A stretch of DNA of 64,000 nt from Liolophura sinensis (lineage: Eukaryota > Mollusca > Polyplacophora > Chitonida > Chitonidae). The stretch covers positions 6,089,145 through 6,153,144 of the forward strand of contig NC_088306.1 of assembly GCF_032854445.1 (NCBI RefSeq). The letters are read 5' to 3'. Under the pieces are notes generated by a model. The model did not search any database and was not told the DNA's origin. It saw nothing but the letters and a program-made list of their open reading frames with translations. Both the position numbers and the translations under genes were made by a program. Below, in pieces: positions 52,694-61,219 of this stretch. Position 1 is the first letter of the stretch; each line of letters starts with the position of its first letter.

Positions 52694-53294
52694 TGTAACG
52701 TCCGCAGCTGACGATGTACACTTTCTACATGTTGTGGACATATCGAACGTTCAGTAATAGGTGTGCCAGACCACAGTATGCATAGTCACGTCTTCACTCC
52801 GTAAAGTGGGAAGTTGAAATGAGGTGGAGCATGCGCACAGGAGCGACGGTTTACTCCTCCCTGCCAGAATGCCGACAAGCGAAGAATGTCTGGCGCATCG
52901 CCGTGCCGGCATCCTAGTGCACTGGGCTATATAAGCGGGCATAATCGCTGATTACAGCAGTAGCTGTTGGTCACGGCTTGCTTTAGGGGAGGAGGAGTAG
53001 GCGGACTGGAATTTAGGCTGTTTGGACCATGGATATCTTACCTTGATGAACTGGACCGGTGACGGGCTATCCCGGGAAACTCCAGAGAGGGACATATACG
53101 CGGAATCGTATTTGCTGTTTGTTTGTACTTTATTCAATAAAGCTGTTGTATTGTATTGGAATAATCTTTTGTCTGTAATCTCTGTCTTCCGCTCTTACAC
53201 TCCTCATCTAGGAGATAAGGGTTAATGTGCAATCTGCCCTTGGACATTTGGAGCTATCCGTCAGCTACGCTACCAAAGGACTCGGAACGTGACA
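52694..53294 (+). mobile_element. Solo LTR of a retrotransposon
   Basis: Begins TGTAACGTCC and ends GGAACGTGACA, an imperfect terminal inverted pair with TG...CA ends. It has a TATA box (CTATATAAGC, 52927-52936) about 230 bp in and AATAAA at 53136-53141 followed by TTGT-rich sequence, so a U3-R-U5 layout is plausible. About 601 bp. No gag-pol is beside it and no target duplication is clear, so it is an old solo LTR, or possibly a real promoter. Confidence 0.6.
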
Positions 53295-54945
53295 ATACTT
53301 TCTCTTAAAACTAATAGATTAATTTTTGTGTCTATTGTTATGTATTATACTTAAACATATCGGGTACCGTTAATGGCTGTGTATTACTCGAAGTACCTGT
53401 ATCATATAATATGGAATAAAGAATTGTCAATTCTATCCCACTGGCAACAAAAACTTCTGCAGCTTATGTCAAAAATACCAAAACAGCATTTCTTCTTCCA
53501 GTTAGATGTAAAAAATTTTTTGAATCATGTAATGTCGCCTAGAAGAGAGGAATATTTTGGCGAAGGATTAGAGGACAACCAACCGTGGTTGGGGTGAGGT
53601 CAGGCTTACTCTTAGGTGAATAATTTATGGTAAAGTCTTAAGAAAGGCGGCGTCTCAAGCCTTGATGACTTTGACTGGGTCGCATGCCAGGTAGACTGTT
53701 CAACCCATTGCGTTTAATCTTTCCCACAGAGCAGCTAGAGCCATTTTAAGGAAAACTCTTACATTCTGTCCAAAACATTATATTCTCTTTAAGATGCGTG
53801 TAAATAATGAAGAAAAATGTTCTGAAGCTCAAAACCTCATATCGTCTTTAAGTATTGGAATCTGATCATATTACTCGGCTAAGAGGAACATTTTAGCTTA
53901 TATCTGGAGCAATTAATTCTTTCATAGAAAGGTAAAAACTACACAATATCTGTGTATCTTGATCTGTGTACGTTTATCCATACCTGTGGCGAACAAGTCC
54001 CAATATCCTGTAAGCCCGACTTACCGCAGTACCCTTCCAACATCATGGCGCCCACAAATAACTGATAAACTTTGCACACCGGAACTCGGTTGATCATACT
54101 TGGCTCCGTTTGTCTTTTCAGTTTCAAGCGCGTTCAGTCTCTGGTGAGATGCAATTTAGGGTGAGGCGACAGTTTAGGTGAGGGAAGGCTCAGGTGATGC
54201 AAGTGCTTACTCGGTGCACAGTTGTGAGGTTAAAAGTTTTATTCCAACATATAAGAAAAACCACGACTTTAGAGATGATGACGCTGAGGAGAAAACGCTC
54301 AGGGCCGCTGCGCGACGATCAACTTTCTCGCTTTGTGACATATCTTTCATGCATGTCCAAGGATATAAAGGAGCCACACGTCTGTCGGATCACTAATACA
54401 CTTGAAAGTGTCCCCTTGTGGTACTATGAGGCGTTCATACCATCGCTAAACGACTCACCGGATTCTCTCATTATATGGACTATTCCTGCAGGTAAAACAA
54501 TAGTGTCGTTTATCTTAAAAGAGGCCATCGCGCTTCTGTCAGCCGTCCGCTTATATTCTGTCAATAATTAATAGGTTGGATTTGCGTGACGACTGTCTGT
54601 TTGTTGAGAGGGTTAATTACTTTAGATTTTCTATTTTCTGGTAATACTGTAAGACAATATAGAACCTCATTAGGCAGTAAGCATGGCTTAGAATGACATG
54701 GGCTTGTCGAAATGTCCACCGAGAATAACATGGGACATTTGACCTCACGCAAGTTAGTTAGCCAAACGCCTTAATCTGGCTCTCCACAGGAAACACTAGG
54801 TTTCTAATATACTCCACAACCCACTGCGTCGCAGTAATTCAAGGTTACAATTTGATTTCTAGAATTGCTCAGCACGTCTGTTTTCACCCCTCATTGGAAA
54901 TAAGTAACTCACGGCTATCTTACTTGTTGTGCTACCTATCAAGCC
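53295..54945. other. Nothing firmly recognised; unassigned ORF at 54194-54571
   Basis: A 125-codon plus-strand frame at 54194-54571 has moderately protein-like composition (LRDDQLSRFVTYLSCMSKDI) but no motif, start context or splice support. The rest is AT-rich without known repeats. Confidence 0.35.
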
Positions 54946-54949
54946 ATCA

Positions 54950-55072
54950 TGGACGTGTGTTTTTCCCGGGCTCTGTCCGATTTCCTCACAGCATAATACT
55001 GGCTGCAATCATATAAGTTTACGTATATTCTTGAATACGACGTAAAACTCCAATCAAATGAAGAATTTAATA
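54950..55072 (+). mobile_element. SINE-A 3' part
   Basis: GTTTTTCCCGGGCTCTGTCC, CATAATACTGGCTGCAATC, ATATTCTTGAATACGACG and a CCAATCAAATGAAG tail. Confidence 0.75.
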
Positions 55073-55286
55073 AATAAAAAAGTAAATAATGAAGCTCGTC
55101 TATTTGAAGTTGACTTCTGTTATTTGTTGTACCGGTTAAAAGGCATTGACTGCTATGTGGAGTCTTCCCTTACTACACAAGTTCTGGGGAAAGCCATATG
55201 GCATTTTGTCAAGTGCCACAAAAATAATGTCAGTCGTCCCCATGGTGACGCAGTAGTTCATACGTCAGCGATTGTATAGTTACGAA

Positions 55287-55365
55287 CTGGGCCTCCGTGG
55301 CTCCATTTGGTTAGTGCGCTAGCGCGACGTACCAATGCGACTTCTGCGAGTTCAAGTTGATATCT
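55287..55365 (+). mobile_element. SINE-A 5' part (head only)
   Basis: GGGCCTCCGTGGCTCCATTTGG, GTTAGTGCGCTAGCGC, ACCAATGCGACTTCTGCG and GAGTTCAAG. It is truncated just before the Naiad fragment. Confidence 0.7.
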
Positions 55366-55429
55366 AGGCGTTAAAAACAAAAATCTTGTAATAATAAGTT
55401 GTCGATGATCAAAATATCTATCTGAGAGG

Positions 55430-55620
55430 CAGTTTGTGATAAAGACGATGAGGCGGTGAGGTGGAAAAATATATGGAACTTAAAGTGAAGGCCTTTGATG
55501 GAATAACCTTGACCTACCAGTAATGTAGTAATGTAGGTTTGTAGTAATAACTTGTGATCTTGGTCGGTAATAAAATAATATTCTGAAAGATCAGCAATGT
55601 AATATTTCACTTATATGCAG
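55430..55620 (-). mobile_element. Naiad-type Penelope-like element, 3'-end fragment
   Basis: The plus-strand text AACTTAAAGTGAAGGCCTTTGATGG, continuing ATAACCTTGAC, matches 61280-61320. On the minus strand both read QGYSIK.LH.KF, the C-terminal part of the reverse-transcriptase ORF. Only the 3' end is present, as expected of a 5'-truncated copy. Confidence 0.7.
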
Positions 55621-55759
55621 CGATTAGCATTTAATGTTTTGCTGAATCCGTTATATCTGGGCTGAGTATGAAGTTCTGTGAGAAAGAATATTTTATAAAA
55701 GACAAAGACGGATTTTTTTATTCGCATAATAATACCGAATAAGTAATCGTGTAACACCG

Positions 55760-55960
55760 CCATCGTTAGAAAACCATGACTGGCAGCTTCCACAAGCTCC
55801 AGCCCCTCTTCCATTATTCGGCCTTCTCCGATAACAGACTTCGTGGAGTAGGCGTGGCACTGCTTGGTCACGTGGGTATAGCTAAACACCTGACAGGTTG
55901 ATCCGGGACCCTGACGTCGTGATCGCTTAATCGGGAATGGCCGAGAGTCGACCTCGAATG
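55760..55960 (-). pseudogene. PAN/apple-like pseudo-exon
   Basis: Minus strand. TCQVFSYTHVTKQCHAYSTK and SVIGEGRIMEEGLELVEAA align with the PAN exon at 39371-39624 (NCQLFNY....QCNAFSTESVMEEGRIVEKG). The upstream part (SRRQGPGS) is out of step and lacks the first cysteine pair, suggesting a frameshifted, non-functional copy. Confidence 0.55.
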
Positions 55961-56104
55961 ACTCGGGTAAATGAAATTTAAAACTTAAAGGCGGAAATAC
56001 ATAGCAAGCTGATATCTAATATCTGGAAACAGACATTATCGATGCAGTCTAAGTATTTCTCTGTGTGTTCTTTTTTGGCAGACGTGTAAGTTACCTGTTT
56101 CTCG

Positions 56105-56374
56105 TGGGCCGAGGTGGTTAGCACTCCAGCGCGGCACAGTTACCCAGAAGGCTTTCACCAATTCTGTCGCTGTGAGTTCAGGTCCAGCTCATGTTACCTT
56201 CCTCTACTGCCATACACTGGAAGGTCGACCAGCAACCTGTGGATGGTCGCTGGCTTCGCTCGGGTTTGCCCGGTTTTCCTCCCACCATAATCTTGGCTGA
56301 CGTTGTGTAAGTGAAATATCCTTGAGTACGGCGTAAAACACCAATAAAATAAATAAATAAATAAATAAATAAAA
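56105..56374 (+). mobile_element. SINE-A, full length with (AAAT)n tail
   Basis: GGGCCGAGGTGGTTAGCACT, CACCAATTCTGTCGCTGTGA, CTGTGGATGGTCGCTGG, CTCCCACCATAATCTTGGC, TCCTTGAGTACGGCGTAAAA and a long AAATAAATAAAT tail. Confidence 0.9.
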
Positions 56375-56814
56375 TATCCAGATTTTAATAAAGAGCTCGA
56401 TCTGCCTTATCTGTTCAAATTTGATTCACAAAATGGTATGTTGATAATCTATTAGTTTTAAACAACCTGTGCATATGGCGGAAAACAAGGAAAAATACTT
56501 TTACTGGATTTGAAGCACAACTGCAAAGTGTTCAAGTCATACATCGTATCCGGACATGCATCTGAACAAAGACCCGACGATTTGTAGTCAGGGCCACATT
56601 ACAAAGGGGATAGTTTAAATTGTTAATCTTACCTTGATAGCAATATACCGAAGAAACCTGCATATGGCGTGTACATATATGGCTTTGTACAGTGCAGTAT
56701 TTTTTTTTAAATTTATGAGATTTTAGTAAAAGTTATAACTACGAATCTAAACCACCAATCTCCAATTTCTTCAACTTCTTGTCAGTAAATGTGGACAGAG
56801 AGAAAGTGTATTAA

Positions 56815-56935
56815 TTGATTTATTTGATTGGTGTTTTACGCCGTATTTAAGAATATTTTACGGGGCCAGTATTATGGTGGAAGGAAACCGGGTAGATCCC
56901 GGCGGAAACTCACCATCAACTGCAAATTGCTGGCA
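56815..56935 (-). mobile_element. SINE-A 3' part, minus strand
   Basis: TTTATTTGATTGGTGTTTTA, CGCCGTATTTAAGAATATTT, CCAGTATTATGGTGGAAGG and AAACCGGGTAGATCCCGG. The head is missing. Confidence 0.8.
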
Positions 56936-57189
56936 CACCTTGTCACGTACAGTTGACAGAGTATCCAGAATATTTATTACGCTGGCGGACATTTTGGCTC
57001 GTTCCGTGGCTAGGAGAAGAATGTACATCGTGCTGTGTAAAATTTTTTGATTCATGAAGTGTTGCAATCGAAGTGTAATTAAGGTGACATTTTTTTAACA
57101 GCAACAGAACAGCTAGCATGGTACATGGACACCATTTACATACTGGTTAGATCTATACCAAGAATATACTTGGCGTCTTTTAATCGTCA

Positions 57190-57330
57190 ATAAATCATAC
57201 ATGGAAACGTCTGACAGCAACCTGCGAATGGCCGTTTGTTTTCCTTGGGCTTTGTCCGTTTTTTTTTTCACACCATAATGCTTGTTGCCGTTGTACAAAA
57301 AAAGCATTCTTGTGTAAAACATCGTAAAGT
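57190..57330 (+). mobile_element. SINE-A fragment
   Basis: GTCTGACAGCAACCTGCGAA, TTTCCTTGGGCTTTGTCCG, CACACCATAATGCTTGTTGC and GCATTCTTGTGTAAAAC. Confidence 0.6.
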
Positions 57331-57439
57331 AAGTAAATTATCATAAAAAAAACCTGGTGTCTGCTTCTTTTTCTGCTCCACGGTTTAGCGTTGACCTGTT
57401 CAACATTAGATTCTGAGACGGGAGATATAAATGTTCAAT

Positions 57440-57770
57440 ATAATAATTACTATAGACGTACAGCATAGAGAGAAAGACCATAGCAGCGACGACAGTGTGA
57501 TAGACGTACACCATAGAGAATAGACCCAGAGCAGCGGCGACAGTGTGATAGACGTACAGCATAGAGAGAAAGACCAGAGCAGCGACGACAGTGTGATAGA
57601 CGTACAGCGTAGAGAATTAACAGAGCATAGAGAGAATTACCAGAACGGCGACGACAGTGTCACAGACGTACAGTATACAGAGAAAGAACATAACAGCGAC
57701 GACAGTCTGATAGACGTACAGCATAGAGAGTAAAACCAGAGCAGCGACGATAATGTGATTGGCGTACAGC
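57440..57770. repeat. 48-bp tandem repeat
   Basis: About seven units of GTGATAGACGTACAGCATAG, then AGAGAAAGACCAGAGCAGCG and ACGACA. Looser copies of the same words (AGTAAAACCA, then ATTGTGATAGTTTGCA) occur singly near 7265-7300 and 59910-59950, so the unit may come from a dispersed repeat. Confidence 0.9.
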
Positions 57771-57960
57771 AAGGGATACAGATACACAATGTCCACAGAA
57801 GGCCACAATCAGAGGTACAGACACACAATGTCCTCAGAAGGCCACAATCAGAGGTACAGACACACAATGTCCTCAGAAGGCCACAATCAGAGGTACAGAC
57901 ACACAATGTCCTCAGAAGGCCACGACAATATGTACAGATACATAATGTCCACACAAGAAA
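57770..57960. repeat. 39-bp minisatellite, second array
   Basis: About five units of CAGAAGGCCACAATCAGAGG plus TACAGACACACAATGTCCT, the same family as 46852-48335. It begins directly at the end of the 48-bp array. Confidence 0.93.
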
Positions 57961-58036
57961 GATTCTCAACAAGAGTCAGATATAGAGATTGTTGAAACAA
58001 TTCCTCAACAGGAGATACAGTGCCAAAAGAAGACTA

Positions 58037-58309
58037 AATTTATTTATTTATTTATTTGATTGGTGTATTACGCCGTATTCAAGAATATTTCACTTATACG
58101 ACGGCGGCCAGCATTATGGTGGATGGAAACAGGGCAGAGCACGGATGAAACCCACGACCATCCGCAGGTTGCTGGTAGACCTTCTCACATACGGCTGGAG
58201 AGGAAGCCAGCATGAGCTGGACTTGAACTCACAGCGACCGCATTGGTGAGAGGCTCATGGGTCATTACGCTGCGCTAGCGCGCTAACCGACTGAGCCACG
58301 GAGGCCCCT
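58037..58309 (-). mobile_element. SINE-A, full length, minus strand
   Basis: The best-preserved copy: TTTATTTATTTATTTGATTG tail, TACGCCGTATTCAAGAATAT, CCAGCATTATGGTGGATGG, CCGCAGGTTGCTGGTAGACC and head GCCACGGAGGCCCC. Short AAATTTA/AATTTAA flanks may be a remnant target duplication. Confidence 0.93.
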
Positions 58310-58665
58310 GAATTTAAATGAGTTGCTTGTATTAATTATATGATAAAGCAGAACTTTGTTTAAATTATTAAGCACAATTATCATTCAGATCAAAGACAGT
58401 ATTTAGATTTGAGCACTTCAAACTGTAGTAGGTTGCAGTAGCTCGTCCTTTCTTGTATTATGTCTTTGATTATGGCATTTTTTTTGTATCTGTTAAAACT
58501 GTTTTGAAGGACAATATTGAAGATAATAGGCTAAAATGTCAAAAGGTATCTGTTCTATATCTGACAGACCGATTGATCTATGTGACTGTTATGCAGGTGT
58601 AACGTGACAGTTTACAGGTACAGGTAGGCGAGGGAGGTCAGAGAAGGGACACCATCCTCTATGGT

Positions 58666-58862
58666 TATTAATTTGATTGGTGTTTTACGGCGTACTCATA
58701 AATATTTCACTCCTACTATACCGGCCTGTATAATGATGGGAGAAAACCGGACAGAGCCCGGGAAAACCTCGTGGCAATCCGCTGGCTGCTGGCAGACCTA
58801 CCTATGTATGAGCGGAGAGGAAGTCAGCGTCAGCTGGACTTGAACTCACAGCGACCGCTGTG
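58666..58862 (-). mobile_element. SINE-A, head-truncated, minus strand
   Basis: ATTTGATTGGTGTTTTACGG, CGTACTCATAAATATTTCAC, GGAGAAAACCGGACAGAGCC and GAACTCACAGCGACCGC. It ends at the B-box region. Confidence 0.88.
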
Positions 58863-58869
58863 TTTGAGG

Positions 58870-61215
58870 GACATTGAAAGCAGTGACCTCAACTCCTATC
58901 GAATTCTGTCTAAACCCTGTTTCTGACACTGTCATATTTGAGATTATTTATAGGTTTTATTAATGACCTTAATGGATGAATTATATTGATGTCTTGTAGT
59001 ATATGATCTAATGGCACAATAGTTTTTGAGTTTCATGTCAAGAAATTTTGTAATAAGAAAGAGCCGATTCACGGAGACAGTACTGAAGGCTGTGTTACTG
59101 GATGCAGTTTATCCTAACCGAATGTTGGTGCACCTATTATAAAACAAATTGATCTCCACGCCCATTATCCAGCATGCAACTTGTTTCAGAATAATTACGA
59201 CATGACCCGCGGCAATGGGTTCTTTGTGCGGAAACAAGGCTTATGGAGTATAACGTTAAAATTAGAAAAGCGCTCTAACTTCATTTTTTTGCAAGAATAT
59301 GAACTTCCAATATATGGAAGAAATTACGTACGTGTCACTGACTAAAGGCAATTTTAGCAGAGAGTATTACTGATTTTACAGACAGCTGAATATAGGCGAC
59401 TCGCTCAAGGCAATAGACTATAGTCACATTTGTGCAGCATTTACGAGGAAGTGACTGTTATATATATAATATATAATTGATCTGAAACGCTTACTGCAGT
59501 GGCGTTCCAAAGTAAGTACACCCATTAGCCGCTGAGAAATGTTGGGCAATAGATGTTGGTTGTCCCTTCCTAATAATGTTCAACCTGATGTGAGGCACAG
59601 CATTCGAAAAGACTATACTCGCCTTATGTACAGTTTTGGGTAAGGCACAACATTCGAAAAGACTACACGCACCTTATATACAAATACAATAGTCACACCT
59701 ATCAAGTGAAATCCGATAGGGGCATGCTGGAACCGTGAAGGATCTTGGTTGTTTTCTCAGTGGAATTGACAATTTTGAGGTATACATCACACCACGACAA
59801 ATTCTGTTGACAAAAACTATTGTCATGAAGTTGCGATAGATTTCCGATTGTGCCACGATCTAGAGGGCATAACGTGCAGAATGATCACCATATAAGAGTA
59901 TATCATAAAGTGTAAAACTAGAGCAGCCAAGACAATGTGATAGTTTGCAAATTTTTCACAGAAAACCACTAAAGTACGGCCTCGTGTCAGGCTACTTTAA
60001 TTCGGGTTTCATTCAAACTTTTCGATCTATTAGCCGACACTTACTCAAAATGATGTATTGTCATCAGACTTAACATACAATCACATTTAAGTAATACACA
60101 GGGGCAATGCCTTGAGGACGCTAATAGTCCATCGGTAGAACACGAAGAACATAGTCGTCAAATCTTATTCACGATAATACGAAATTCCATGGATATATTC
60201 GAGACATGAAATAAAAATAGAATCTCAAAATCATGAGACGATATATACTAAAGCTACGGAAGTTTAACCGGATCGTAGGGTCCATCGCATCACAAACATA
60301 CTGTATCGCAAACATGTATCGCAATTAACCTGTATCGTGCAGTGTGTATGCTTATGTACATTCCTCATGATATGCATGACACTATATGAAGAAATATAAA
60401 AGCAGGATTTCTTGTGTCGGTCAAATTCAGACCACTCCCTCCCCACCTAACTCAACGCATTACCTCCCTTTGGTAAACACTAAAAAAGGTATGCAATATA
60501 AGGAATCGAACTCCTTATCCTATTCGGCACCACTGGACCAATGCGGACAATGTGTTACAAGCCATGAAATGTTGTGGTGAATATAAGCGTCAAGTCAGAC
60601 ATTCATATACCATTCGTAATCCGTGAAAGGGCATTCTAAGTCGATAATCGCAAGATCCATTTCCAAAACAACGTTTAACACTAACTCCCGAAGACAAAGG
60701 TATGTAAGAAATTATACAAATAAGAAATTAAGCCGGTAACACACAAGAGAGAAGCAGTCATCAGTTTTCAATGGTGCCAGACATGAATTCCATATCAAAG
60801 TTCAAATTCGTAGTCCGTGAATGAGTTCCAGGTCAAATAACAGCTAAACAAGTATCTCAGTCGCGCTTTAATTGCAACTGTTCATAAAGGCGTCATGCTG
60901 ATGTAATGAGCATGGCTACCTTTACGGTCCCTAGCCCCAGGTTAAGCGGTATTAGATACAGATTGAAAATGACGAGGGTTACAGACCCTAACCGATCAGA
61001 TTGTGATTCAAAAGTAACGGACGATTACGTCTTTCTTGTTAATATGTAAAGATCTCATACTACAAGAGGCGCCATCTATGATGTTACACGACATACAAGA
61101 TAGACGGTTACACTGGGCAACCAGCGCATTCTATGTTGTTAAATACCATGTACGTGATAGATATGTACATAGGGATAACAGCGCCGTCTATGTGGTTGAT
61201 CACAATGCAGATCGC
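58870..61215. other. Nothing recognised; small local duplication at 59596-59682
   Basis: 2.3 kb without recognised exons. A 44-52 bp block (GGCACAGCATTCGAAAAGAC, then CGCCTTATGTACA) is repeated once at 59597 and 59645. It is downstream of the Naiad element and may include its 3' flank. Confidence 0.4.
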
Positions 61216-61219
61216 CAGA

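Noticed and set aside
54178-54571. Two overlapping plus-strand ORFs of 72 and 125 codons
   Set aside because: No recognisable domain, no splice or promoter support, and they overlap in different frames.
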